Source: Spirochaetota bacterium (lineage in GTDB: Bacteria; Spirochaetota; UBA4802; JAFGDQ01). Taken from it: 50,715 bases of DNA. Within the stretch, counting starts at the first letter, position 1, and the number at the start of each line of letters is the position of its first letter. A program made the translations under genes and the position numbers. The notes beneath the pieces are model-generated. The model was given only the letters and a program-made list of their open reading frames with translations. It was not told the DNA's origin and did not search any database. This document shows positions 9,291 to 17,906 of the stretch, one piece after another. The stretch is taken from assembly GCA_016934735.1 (NCBI GenBank), contig JAFGSG010000103.1, positions 1-50,715 of the forward strand, read 5' to 3'.

Positions 9291-10301
9291 ATGAATTTAA
9301 AAAAAATTATTTTATTTACCGCAGGCCTGTTGCTGATCGTGTCCGGTCTCGGACTTTTTCTAAACAGCCCGCCTGCAGATATGCATGACGATTCTTTTCT
9401 TGTAGAAAAAGGGGACTCTCTCAGCCGTACTGCTGTCAGGTTAAAAAACAAAAATTTAATAAACAGCAGCAGATTTTTTGTCTACCTCGCGCTTATTGAA
9501 GGCAGATCAAATGTTATAACAGGTAAATATAAAATATACAGCGGAATGTCATCAAGGGATATTATAAAAAAATTATCGAAAGGAGATATAATCAGACGCA
9601 AGGTTACAATACCGGAAAGTTTCAATCTTTATGAGACAGCGCAAAAGCTTGAGGAAAATAAAATTACAGAAGCGGACGAGTTTCTGGAATATTCCTTTGA
9701 TACCTTATTCCTCATGTCCATTGGAATAAATCGCGACTCTGCCGAGGGCCTGCTGTTCCCGGATACTTACACCTTCGCTGAAAATCAGGATGCGAGAGAT
9801 ATTATAATTATTATGTATAATCACTTAAAAAAAGTATTAAATTCAATCGACTTGTCCAATCTAAATAAATACAGCCTGAACGCATACGAACTGTTAAAAC
9901 TGGCATCACTTATAGAGAAAGAAGCGAAAGTTCAGTCTGAAAGAAAATATATATCCGCAGTATTTCATAACAGGTTAAGCAAACGAATGAAGCTTGACTG
10001 TGATCCTGGTGTAAGATATGGTATTAAAAAGTTCAGGAATAGATTATCATACAGCGATCTGAAATACGATACTCTTTATAATAGTTATCTGCATTCAGGA
10101 CTGCCGCCTACTCCGATCTGTTCGCCAGGGAAAAATTCCATACTGGCCGCATTGAATCCTGCAAAAAGCGCTTACCTTTTTTTTGTTGCAAGAAATGACG
10201 GGTCTCACTATTTCTCAAAAACGCTCAGGGAACACAACAGAGCTGTAGACTTTTATCAGAAAGGGATTAACAATGGTTTCATTGACAGACAGAAATTATA
10301 A
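9291..10301 (+). CDS. mltG: Endolytic murein transglycosylase MltG (YceG-like)
   Basis: Cuts nascent peptidoglycan glycan strands at the inner membrane. One N-terminal membrane anchor (residues about 5-25) is followed by a LysM-like segment (DSFLVEKGDSLSRTAVRL) and the YceG domain. The catalytic block is LASLIEKEAK with Glu209, followed by SAVFHNRL, and the C-terminal signature SGLPPTPICSPG and AKSAYLFFVARNDGSHYFS. The 336-residue length is normal. The ATG has no obvious Shine-Dalgarno. The 3' end overlaps the next gene by 29 bases, so the two are probably co-translated. Confidence 0.93.
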   Translation: MNLKKIILFTAGLLLIVSGLGLFLNSPPADMHDDSFLVEKGDSLSRTAVRLKNKNLINSSRFFVYLALIEGRSNVITGKYKIYSGMSSRDIIKKLSKGDIIRRKVTIPESFNLYETAQKLEENKITEADEFLEYSFDTLFLMSIGINRDSAEGLLFPDTYTFAENQDARDIIIIMYNHLKKVLNSIDLSNLNKYSLNAYELLKLASLIEKEAKVQSERKYISAVFHNRLSKRMKLDCDPGVRYGIKKFRNRLSYSDLKYDTLYNSYLHSGLPPTPICSPGKNSILAALNPAKSAYLFFVARNDGSHYFSKTLREHNRAVDFYQKGINNGFIDRQKL

Positions 10302-11523
10302 ACCTGAAATTGTTTCCCCTGCCGGCAACCTGGAAAAGATGAAGCTGGCCGTGAAATACGGCGCTGACGCTGTTTATTTCGGCGGCAAGGAATTCAATCT
10401 CAGAGACCAGTCCGGGAACTTTTCATTCGAAGAAATAAAGGAAGGGCTGCGGATATGCCGGCATGCCGGAGTAAAGTCAATTTTTCTAATGAATTCATTT
10501 CTGCATGAAAAAGATATAGAGAACGCAAAAGAATACATAAAGCAAATCAGAGACTTTGCTTTTAATGCTGTCATGGTTTCGGATCCCGGCATGCTTATGC
10601 TTTTAAAGGAAGCGGGTATTAAGCCGGACATTCATCTCTCTACCCAGATGTCCACCCTGAACCGCATGTCCATCGGATTCTGGAAGGACGCTGGAATTAA
10701 GCGCATTGTGCTTGCAAGGGAAACAACGCTCGACGAGATTAAAAGCATACGGGAGCACACGGATGCGGAAATCGAGATATTCGCGCACGGAGCGCTTTGC
10801 GTATCGTACTCCGGAAGATGCCTTCTCTCGCGCTTTCTCTCCGGCAGAGACGCCAATCAGGGCAGCTGCGCTCATCCGTGCAGATGGAACTACGCCCTTG
10901 TAGAGGAAAAGCGCGCGGGCAGCCATCTGGAAATAATCGAGCATGCAGCGGGCACTGAAATATTATCCTCCAAGGATTTAAGCTTAATAAATGTTCTGCC
11001 GGACTATGTCAACGCTGGAGTAAATGCCTTTAAACTGGAAGGCCGGATGAAATCCCTTTACTATGCAGCGAACATAACCCGGATTTATAAACACGCGCTT
11101 CAGACAATAATAAATAAAAACGATTACAGTAAATTTTTACCGTTCTATACAGACGAGCTCGATCTCGTAAGCCACAGGCCGTATACGGGCGATCTCTTTA
11201 ATGAGTTTAATAATCTGGAATTTAATGAAATACCGTATATTAAGAAAGTCCTGTTTCTTGGATATGCTATATCAGCCGGGAAAGACGAGACAGAAGCATA
11301 TATTAAAACATTTAATCCTGTTTATCTTAACGAAGAAATCGACGCGATTTATCCTATAATTAATTCAAACATCAAAGACTGTAAAATAGCAGTGAAAGAG
11401 ATAATCGATGAAGACAAAAACGAAACTGTTGAAATGGCAAGGCCTGATAAAATTTATCTTATAAGATTCAATAAAGCAATTGACAGCGATGCGATATTAA
11501 GAAGAAGATTAAAGATTGCGTGA
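10273..11523 (+). CDS. trhP: U32 peptidase-family protein, probable tRNA uridine-34 hydroxylation protein (TrhP-like)
   Basis: The U32 signature is clear: EIFAHGALCVSYSGRCLLS followed by GSCAHPCRWNY. IVSPAGNLEKMKLAVKYGA opens the TIM-barrel-like part, and KLEGRMKSLYYAA is also typical. The cysteines in these blocks probably hold an Fe-S cluster. The 416-residue size and the C-terminal beta domain fit the YegQ/YrrO group. That group uses prephenate to form 5-hydroxyuridine at tRNA position 34. Older annotation would be collagenase-like protease, for which there is little support. AAAGGG lies seven bases before the ATG. It is co-directional with, and overlaps, mltG. Confidence 0.86.
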   Translation: MVSLTDRNYKPEIVSPAGNLEKMKLAVKYGADAVYFGGKEFNLRDQSGNFSFEEIKEGLRICRHAGVKSIFLMNSFLHEKDIENAKEYIKQIRDFAFNAVMVSDPGMLMLLKEAGIKPDIHLSTQMSTLNRMSIGFWKDAGIKRIVLARETTLDEIKSIREHTDAEIEIFAHGALCVSYSGRCLLSRFLSGRDANQGSCAHPCRWNYALVEEKRAGSHLEIIEHAAGTEILSSKDLSLINVLPDYVNAGVNAFKLEGRMKSLYYAANITRIYKHALQTIINKNDYSKFLPFYTDELDLVSHRPYTGDLFNEFNNLEFNEIPYIKKVLFLGYAISAGKDETEAYIKTFNPVYLNEEIDAIYPIINSNIKDCKIAVKEIIDEDKNETVEMARPDKIYLIRFNKAIDSDAILRRRLKIA

Positions 11524-11609
11524 AACCCTCCTCCCCCCTGCCGCCCCTCTGCTGTCGGGAGAGCTGGATTGGGAGTGATGTTATATTATATTATTTAACG
11601 GACAGACAA

Positions 11610-12860
11610 ATGAATAAAACATATACAAAGCCCCCCGGAATAGAAGATATTTTTCCGGACAGAATTACAGCATGGAATTTTATTTTAAACACAGCGAAAG
11701 AGGTATGCGGCATTTATAATTTCAAGGAACTGATAATCCCGGTCTTTGAATATACGGATGTCTTCATAAGGGGCATAGGCACTGAAACCGACATTGTATC
11801 AAAAGAGATGTTCTCGTTTGAAGACCGCGGAGGCAGAAGCCTTACGCTCAGGCCCGAAGGCACTGCAGGCGCGGTAAGAGCCTACGTGGAAAACGGCGAT
11901 TACAACCGGCTTTCGATTGCGAAATTTTTCTACTGCGGGCCCATGTTCAGGGCTGAAAGACCTCAGAAAGGCAGGCTGAGGCAGTTCAACCAGTTCGGCG
12001 CAGAGACATTCGGGAGCATAAATCCCTACTATGACTTTGAGGTCATCTCAATGATGGACGCTGTTGCGAAAAAGCTCGGCATTGAGAATTATGATCTTTT
12101 AATAAATTCCATCGGATGCCGGGAATGCCGCGTGAATTACATTAATGAATTAAAAAATTATTATGCGGGCAGGAAAGAAAGCCTTTGCGAAGATTGTAAA
12201 AAAAGAATAGACCGGAACCCGTTAAGACTGCTTGACTGTAAAAATGAAAAATGTCTTGAACTTAAAAACAAAGCTCCGGTAATTACATCATTCATCTGCA
12301 AAACCTGCGAAGATCATCATACTGCGCTTAAAAACTACCTCAACGGAAGTAATATCAGTTACACGGAAGACCCGCTCCTGGTGCGGGGACTCGACTATTA
12401 CACAAAGACAACTTTTGAGTTCGTGAGCAAAGGGCTGGGCGGACAGAATGCGTTTGCGGCAGGCGGAAGATACGACAACCTGGTAGAGACATTCGGGGGC
12501 AGGCCAACGCCGGCTGTCGGTTTCGCTGCCGGAATAGAAAGAATAATGCTGCTCCTGGACAGCAATAAAATCAAACAGAAACAGCTTGACGCATTTCTTG
12601 TTTATTCAGGCGAAGCTGCCTTTAAAAAATCCATGGAGATTCTGAATAAATTAAGATCAAATAATTTCAGCGCTGACATGGACCCGGAGTTCAGCGGGTT
12701 TAAATCGCAGTTTAAAAAGGCAGACAGGGAAAACGCGAGGCTGACAATTATAATCGGAGAAGATGAGATCAATAACAATAATTTAACGGTAAAACACATG
12801 GAAAACGGCAGCCAGGAAAAAGTTGCCGAAGAAAGAATATTAGACTGTCTGCAAAAATAG
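11610..12860 (+). CDS. hisS: Histidyl-tRNA synthetase
   Basis: Charges tRNA-His. At 416 residues it is the normal bacterial length. Class II motif 2 is FFYCGPMFRAERPQKGRLRQFNQ, split here by family convention. The His-specific blocks are LVRGLDYYTKTTFEF and AAGGRYDNLVE. Motif 3 is PAVGFAAGIERIMLLL. The insertion domain has the usual cysteine pattern (CRECR, CEDCKK, CKTCEDHH). I chose the ATG at 11610 because the protein begins with the conserved PPGIEDIFP there. An upstream extension in frame to 11520 is C/T-rich and unlike HisRS. About 86 bases of pyrimidine-rich leader separate it from the previous gene. Confidence 0.95.
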   Translation: MNKTYTKPPGIEDIFPDRITAWNFILNTAKEVCGIYNFKELIIPVFEYTDVFIRGIGTETDIVSKEMFSFEDRGGRSLTLRPEGTAGAVRAYVENGDYNRLSIAKFFYCGPMFRAERPQKGRLRQFNQFGAETFGSINPYYDFEVISMMDAVAKKLGIENYDLLINSIGCRECRVNYINELKNYYAGRKESLCEDCKKRIDRNPLRLLDCKNEKCLELKNKAPVITSFICKTCEDHHTALKNYLNGSNISYTEDPLLVRGLDYYTKTTFEFVSKGLGGQNAFAAGGRYDNLVETFGGRPTPAVGFAAGIERIMLLLDSNKIKQKQLDAFLVYSGEAAFKKSMEILNKLRSNNFSADMDPEFSGFKSQFKKADRENARLTIIIGEDEINNNNLTVKHMENGSQEKVAEERILDCLQK

Positions 12861-12885
12861 ATTGTATATATAAAAAATAAAATGG

Positions 12886-14811
12886 TTGCAATTTATACTG
12901 CGTGTCATTAAACTTTTTACTCAACAGGATAAACCTAACACTATGAAAGGCCTTGATTTAATAGATCCAAGGGAAAAGTTTAAATTCCTTGATGAAAAAA
13001 CATCCAATGAACCTCATATATATGAGGTACTGAACGAGATACTGCTGTACCAGATGAATTCGCTCCCATCCGGAGAAAGGCCGCTCGCCACCATGGATGT
13101 GCTGAAGAAATCCGGAAAAATAAAAATCCCGTTCACGACCACCCGGGACAGGACAATAGAATACCTGGCCGATATACTGCTCAGGCGGTATCCGCATTTC
13201 ATAAGACCGATTATTTCATTCGACTTCCATGTTGAGCCTTCGACAAAACAGATTGATATTTTAGAAACAACCGAGTACACAATTCTTCTGGATAACAAAG
13301 ATTTCGAAGTCCTGCTTTCCATAAGAGATAAGAAATCCACTGATAACCTTATAGAACTGCTAAAGAAATACAGATTTTTCAATCTGTCTAAGCTTATTAA
13401 AAAGGCAGATGAGAAAGAAGAACTCTCAAGGATCATTAAAAAGCAATTGGATATAAATATATTCACATTTAAAAATTATAATATAGACAGCAATAAAATT
13501 GAATGGGCCGAGGATTTCTGTTTTCATGTAGATAATTACGAGCATGTAAAAGAATCGTTGAATTTAAATTCACTAAAAGAAATTATTTCAGCATATTCCG
13601 ACTCCGTTAAAAAAGGATTAAACAAATTCGGCATTCTTAATTCCGAATTCAGCGACTACAGGGATACAAAGCTTGCTTATATTTTCAGCATTTTAACAGA
13701 TGACCTTTCAACAACTCTTTCCGAGAAAGACCTTGTTGATGTAAAAAATCTTCAATCATTGATCTCATGCCTTAACAGAGTGGACAAGGTAATTGATCCT
13801 GTTCTGACAGTTAACGAAGATATTGTTAAACTTATCAGGGAGCATAAAATAACAACTGAGACGGAAATAAAAGCCACCCTTACGGAACTGGATTCAGGGA
13901 TATTAAGTAAATGGGCAGGCCGGGAAAATCTTAAAACAAATAAAGTACTGGCCTTTAAATCAAACGAAGGAGAAATGTATTATATTGACGGTTTGACTTT
14001 TTTTGAAATGATCTCCGAACTGAATCAATTGATTTTATTCCAGACCGAAAAAATGAGTGAATTGTCTAATAATGAAAGACGCAAGGCAAACACCAGAATG
14101 GATATTCTTTACGGAGCATCCATGAATGTTTTTAAATCTTCTGAAAAAATAGAAGATTACATAAAAATTAATTCCGAAAAACTTCAAATACTGACAAAAA
14201 TTTTAGAAGATTACTATAAATATAAAAATAAAGCCAAATCAGCTGAAAATTTAGCAAGCGCCCCGGGGCCGGTTAAGAAAAAGGAAAATATATTCAAAGT
14301 AATCATTAAAGCTTTTTTTGGATTTTTTGTTTCACTATTTAAATTCTATGCAAAAGGCGATGCACAGGAAGATTCAGATGAGATTGGGGATTACGGAACT
14401 GCTGCAGCAAAAAGAAAGTTATCGCATGAAACTTCAAAGATATACAACAAGACAATTAATATTAACGCACCGGTCATTCCTCTCTCGGATTTTATTGAGC
14501 TTATCCCGGAAAATGATTACCTTATAAACAGAATCATTAAAGATATGAGAGAGCATAATTTAAAAATCGTTGTTCCCATTTACAACGCGAGAAAAAACCT
14601 GTACCCCAAAAGAAGCCAGAAATTATTAATGTCTGATATGGAATATTTACTGATCTCGCCCGAAAGAGCAAAACAGCCGGAAACCATCAGGGCATTCACG
14701 GACTCGCTGGTAGGACAGAAGTTAAAGGATGAGATAATGCCGTCATCGGCAATCATTGCAATTGAAAAATATCTTTTAACTCTTTACCGCCAGAGAAAAG
14801 CATTTAAATAA
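12886..14811 (+). CDS. Large hypothetical protein, about 640 aa, function unknown
   Basis: The protein is mostly soluble, rich in Lys, Glu, Ile and Asn. One hydrophobic stretch near residues 473-490 (FKVIIKAFFGFFVSLFKFYA) could be a membrane-associated or reentrant helix. Flanking it are a predicted helical N-terminal half and a C-terminal globular part (VIPLSDFIELIPENDYL...). I recall similar uncharacterised large proteins from spirochaetes but cannot name the family with certainty. The frame begins at TTG 12886, which has no ribosome site. The ATG at 12943 (AGGA thirteen bases upstream) is an alternative start. The stop abuts the stop of the convergent zinc-ribbon gene. Confidence 0.75.
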   Translation: MQFILRVIKLFTQQDKPNTMKGLDLIDPREKFKFLDEKTSNEPHIYEVLNEILLYQMNSLPSGERPLATMDVLKKSGKIKIPFTTTRDRTIEYLADILLRRYPHFIRPIISFDFHVEPSTKQIDILETTEYTILLDNKDFEVLLSIRDKKSTDNLIELLKKYRFFNLSKLIKKADEKEELSRIIKKQLDINIFTFKNYNIDSNKIEWAEDFCFHVDNYEHVKESLNLNSLKEIISAYSDSVKKGLNKFGILNSEFSDYRDTKLAYIFSILTDDLSTTLSEKDLVDVKNLQSLISCLNRVDKVIDPVLTVNEDIVKLIREHKITTETEIKATLTELDSGILSKWAGRENLKTNKVLAFKSNEGEMYYIDGLTFFEMISELNQLILFQTEKMSELSNNERRKANTRMDILYGASMNVFKSSEKIEDYIKINSEKLQILTKILEDYYKYKNKAKSAENLASAPGPVKKKENIFKVIIKAFFGFFVSLFKFYAKGDAQEDSDEIGDYGTAAAKRKLSHETSKIYNKTININAPVIPLSDFIELIPENDYLINRIIKDMREHNLKIVVPIYNARKNLYPKRSQKLLMSDMEYLLISPERAKQPETIRAFTDSLVGQKLKDEIMPSSAIIAIEKYLLTLYRQRKAFK

Positions 14812-15096
14812 TCAGTCGAGCGCTTTGGATGCGGATTCGGAAGGCGGCGGAACCGTAGATCCGGCCGGTGCAGCTGACGGAACCTTCTTTGACGAACCAC
14901 TGCTGTTAGATGAACCTTTTTTATAGTCATTCACATAAAAGCCGGAACCCTTGAAGATAATCCCTGCTCCTGCGCCTATAAGCTTTTTTACTTTGCCTCC
15001 GCATTTTATGCATTTCTCTATAGGGTCGTCTTTCATTGACTGAAACATTTCGAACCGGTGTTTGCATTCCGTACATTCATAATCGTAAGTAGGCAT
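14812..15096 (-). CDS. FmdB-type zinc-ribbon protein
   Basis: A 94-residue protein beginning MPTYDYECTECKHRFE, the standard opening of the FmdB/CxxC_CxxC family. Cys8, Cys11, Cys29 and Cys32 form a zinc ribbon. GIIFKGSGFYVNDY is the usual continuation, followed by a low-complexity Ser/Gly/Pro tail. The family is regulatory by name only; its biochemical role is not established. GGAG lies seven bases before the ATG. The gene converges on the large unknown gene with no spacer. Confidence 0.88.
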   Translation of the reverse strand: MPTYDYECTECKHRFEMFQSMKDDPIEKCIKCGGKVKKLIGAGAGIIFKGSGFYVNDYKKGSSNSSGSSKKVPSAAPAGSTVPPPSESASKALD

Positions 15097-15286
15097 TCCT
15101 GAACTCCAGAAAAATAATATATTTTATGTTTTATTAATCTAATTTAATAAAAATTTGATTATCCGCCAAATTTTTTAGCGGAAATTTAAAAACACAATCT
15201 ATGCTTATTTAAGTCAATTACTATTTAAATAAAATTTTTCAAATAAATCTCAAAACTATCTTAAGAATAAACCGGCAGTACAAATA

Positions 15287-15312
15287 CAAAAGGGCGCTTT
15301 CGCGCCCTTTTG
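15287..15312 (-). terminator. Rho-independent terminator downstream of the small lipoprotein gene
   Basis: An 11-bp perfect stem CAAAAGGGCGC/GCGCCCTTTTG closes a four-base loop. On the minus strand the loop is GAAA, a stable tetraloop, followed by TTTTGTATTT. It sits about 50 bases past the stop of the 15364-15705 gene. Confidence 0.85.
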
Positions 15313-15363
15313 TTTACAGCTCTGTTTCTTAATAAAACAAAGCAGTATATTTCAAAAAATATT

Positions 15364-15705
15364 TTACTCTTCAATAGTGTCAACACTAGCTGCTGCACAA
15401 TCATTAATTCTTAAAAGCCAGCTGCCCTCTTCAACATCAACAAACTTATTATACGGATTACCGCCGCAGGTCCATGTTACATTATGATTACCCGTCTCAA
15501 CTTCCTTTTGTTCAGTATAGCCCTGATAAGCATAGGACCCAGCCCATGTTGCTCCTGCTCCTGAAATGTCTGCTATAGCTTCGTGTGTAGCAGTATTGTT
15601 ATAAAAGCGGACATATGCTTTTTCGTCCTCCTCTTCTTCGGAACAGAACATGCCCCCCCCCGCGAGCAAAGCTGCGGCAGCTAAAAACACTAAAAATTTC
15701 TTCAT
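15364..15705 (-). CDS. Small putative lipoprotein, 113 aa, with a G9 tract in its signal peptide
   Basis: The N-terminus MKKFLVFLAAAALLAGGGMFC is a signal peptide ending in a relaxed lipobox with Cys21. An acidic stretch EEEEDE follows the Cys. The mature part (about 85 residues) has YVRFYNNTATHEAIADI and a Cys pair (TCGG...NDCAA) but no recognised domain. Start: ATG at 15705, eight bases after AGAGG. A GTG nine bases upstream is less likely. The codons for AGGGM contain nine consecutive G (complement of 15653-15661). Slippage there would frameshift the protein. It ends in a strong terminator and looks monocistronic. Confidence 0.8.
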   Translation of the reverse strand: MKKFLVFLAAAALLAGGGMFCSEEEEDEKAYVRFYNNTATHEAIADISGAGATWAGSYAYQGYTEQKEVETGNHNVTWTCGGNPYNKFVDVEEGSWLLRINDCAAASVDTIEE

Positions 15706-15949
15706 ATCGTACACCTCTTATTAATAATATTATATTTATAAAAATTATCGGCATTGAATATTGTCTACGTCAAGAAAAAATTTTTCAGTACATACAATAC
15801 ATTTTTTAAATCATGCGGGTATTTACACAAAAAAAAATAGGAAAATCTTCCAATAATTGATTGAAATATTTTTCGGTTTCTGTAAAAGGACAGAAAGCTT
15901 TGTAATAAATTTTTTAAAATATTACAAATAATTTCAAAAGGAGCGCTAC

Positions 15950-16495
15950 ATGAAAAAACTATATGCAATTCAAATTATAATTGTAATGATATTCGCAGGC
16001 TGTGCCTCAAGTTCAGTTTATGTTGACATTAGCCATTCAAGATACACACCGCGTTTCCAGTCAGATCAGTATTCAGCGTATAAGGACAAAAGTTTATTCC
16101 TTTCTTCCTTCGGCAACAACGCAAACAATACATCGGTTTTTTATTATTACAGCCCGGATTCGAAAATTAAATACGGCGAATACGCAATAGTATCGTATTA
16201 CTGGTACTGCTTTTACAAGGCTTTTAACAGCATCGGGATGACTGTTTATAAAGATTCAGCGCCGAGTGATATTCCGGAATTTTATTTTGAGTTTGACCAT
16301 TTAAGCGATCAGAAGATCAATTTCCAGGCAACTGTCACCAAAAGAATGAGAATAGTATATCAGAAAACATTTGAAATTACAATGCCTGCTCCCGAGTCCG
16401 TAGACAGGCCGTATCTTGAGCAAAGGGCATATCAAATGGTCGACAATATAATCACGGCTATTCTGAATGACCAGAATTTCAAAGCGGCATTATAG
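15950..16495 (+). CDS. Putative lipoprotein, 181 aa, unknown
   Basis: MKKLYAIQIIIVMIFAGC gives a signal peptide with lipobox FAGC and the lipid-carrying Cys at residue 18. The mature protein is rich in Tyr and Ser with alternating beta-like strands (FYFEFDHL, FQATVTKRMRIVYQ). It suggests a small beta-rich envelope protein, but I recognise no family. AAGGAG lies six bases before the ATG. It stands between a divergent small lipoprotein gene and the miaB operon, so it is probably its own unit. Confidence 0.8.
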   Translation: MKKLYAIQIIIVMIFAGCASSSVYVDISHSRYTPRFQSDQYSAYKDKSLFLSSFGNNANNTSVFYYYSPDSKIKYGEYAIVSYYWYCFYKAFNSIGMTVYKDSAPSDIPEFYFEFDHLSDQKINFQATVTKRMRIVYQKTFEITMPAPESVDRPYLEQRAYQMVDNIITAILNDQNFKAAL

Positions 16496-16577
16496 TATAT
16501 TTATTGTAGCTGCTCAGCTATAATTAAATATTGCTAACGCGATGACATAATATTCATAAATTATACACGGAAAAAAG

Positions 16578-17906
16578 TTGGAGAACTATTCAGAGAAAAG
16601 CTATCACATAGAGACATTCGGCTGCCAGATGAACAAAAATGATTCTGAGCTCATCAGCCTTTCGCTCTCAAGGGCAGGTTATGCCGAATGCGCCTCTGCT
16701 AATGAAGCTGATATAATCGTGTTCAATACCTGCTCGGTGAGGCAGCACGCTGAGGACAGGGTAATATCCAGGATCGGTGCGCTAAAGAACAGGCGGAAAA
16801 ACAAAAGCATTATCGTAATCGCCGGCTGCATGGCTCAGAGGATAGCAGAAAGCCTGACAGGACAAAATATTGCGGACATAGCAATAGGGCCTTACGAGTC
16901 CCCGCGCATCGGCGAAATTGTGGAGCAATATTTTTCCGGCAGGGATAAAACGGTATACAACTCGCAATTGCCGCAGGATTTCAATACGCGCATAGACCCC
17001 GGGCTCGCGGAAAAAAAGGACAGCCTTCCCTGGCACAAGTGGGTCACAATAACTCACGGATGCGAAAATTTCTGCTCATACTGCATTGTACCTTATGTGA
17101 GAGGCCCCCTTATTTCTTTTCCGTCCGATTCAATTATTGCATATATTAAAACACTCGCAAACTCCGGCACAAAAGAAATCACCCTTCTTGGCCAGAATGT
17201 AAACCAGTACGGAACAGGATGCGACATCCCGTTTTATAAACTCATGGAAAGAGCAGCCGGAATAAATGGCATTGAAAGAATTAACTTTTTAACATCCCAC
17301 CCTAAAGACTTTGATGAAAACATTGTTTATGTCATAAGAGACAATAAAAATATTTCCAGGGCAGTTCATCTGCCCCTGCAGAGCGGATCAGACACAGTCC
17401 TTTCTGCAATGAACAGGAAATACGATACAAAGCATTATCTTGGAATTGTTGATAAAATCAATGCGGAACTGAAAACCTTTTCCTTATCCACGGATATTAT
17501 TGTCGGTTTTCCTGGCGAGACGGAAAAAGATTTTACAGCCACGCTGGATATTGTAAAAAGAGTCAGGTTCGACGACGCTTTTATGTATGCATATTCCCCA
17601 AGGGAAGGCACTGCAGCCTTTAAACTGGAAGAATGCCTTTCAAGAGACATGAAAATCGAGAGGCTTAACAGGCTTATAGAGCTTCAAAGAGGAATATCCA
17701 GGGAAAAGCTTTCGGCAAGAATAAACATGAACGAAGAAATGATAGCTGAGAGAATAAGCAAAAAATCCGGAAATGAATTAATGGGCAAAACTTTTTTAAA
17801 CCACCCTGTCATAATACCCGGCGTCAGGGACGATATAGGAAAAAAAATCAGGATCAGGATAACCGGATTAAAAGGCAATACCCTCTATGGCACAAAGACT
17901 GCGTAA
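16578..17906 (+). CDS. miaB: tRNA-2-methylthio-N6-dimethylallyladenosine synthase MiaB
   Basis: A radical-SAM methylthiotransferase that adds 2-methylthio to i6A37 of tRNA. The N-terminal UPF0004 domain carries Cys16 (TFGCQMN), Cys52 (FNTCSVR) and Cys84 (IAGCMAQR) for the auxiliary cluster. The radical-SAM triad is Cys162/166/169 in HGCENFCSYCIVPYVRG. LLGQNVNQYG and the C-terminal TRAM-like region (ERISKKSGNELMGKT...) follow. The 442-residue length is normal. The start is TTG at 16578 with a weak CGGA; no ATG is available before the conserved YHIETFGCQMN. The end overlaps the next gene by 20 bases. Confidence 0.95.
   Translation: MENYSEKSYHIETFGCQMNKNDSELISLSLSRAGYAECASANEADIIVFNTCSVRQHAEDRVISRIGALKNRRKNKSIIVIAGCMAQRIAESLTGQNIADIAIGPYESPRIGEIVEQYFSGRDKTVYNSQLPQDFNTRIDPGLAEKKDSLPWHKWVTITHGCENFCSYCIVPYVRGPLISFPSDSIIAYIKTLANSGTKEITLLGQNVNQYGTGCDIPFYKLMERAAGINGIERINFLTSHPKDFDENIVYVIRDNKNISRAVHLPLQSGSDTVLSAMNRKYDTKHYLGIVDKINAELKTFSLSTDIIVGFPGETEKDFTATLDIVKRVRFDDAFMYAYSPREGTAAFKLEECLSRDMKIERLNRLIELQRGISREKLSARINMNEEMIAERISKKSGNELMGKTFLNHPVIIPGVRDDIGKKIRIRITGLKGNTLYGTKTA

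Noticed and set aside
11520-11609. N-terminal extension of HisRS
   Set aside because: The extension is C/T-rich and unlike HisRS; the conserved start PPGIEDIFP follows the ATG at 11610.
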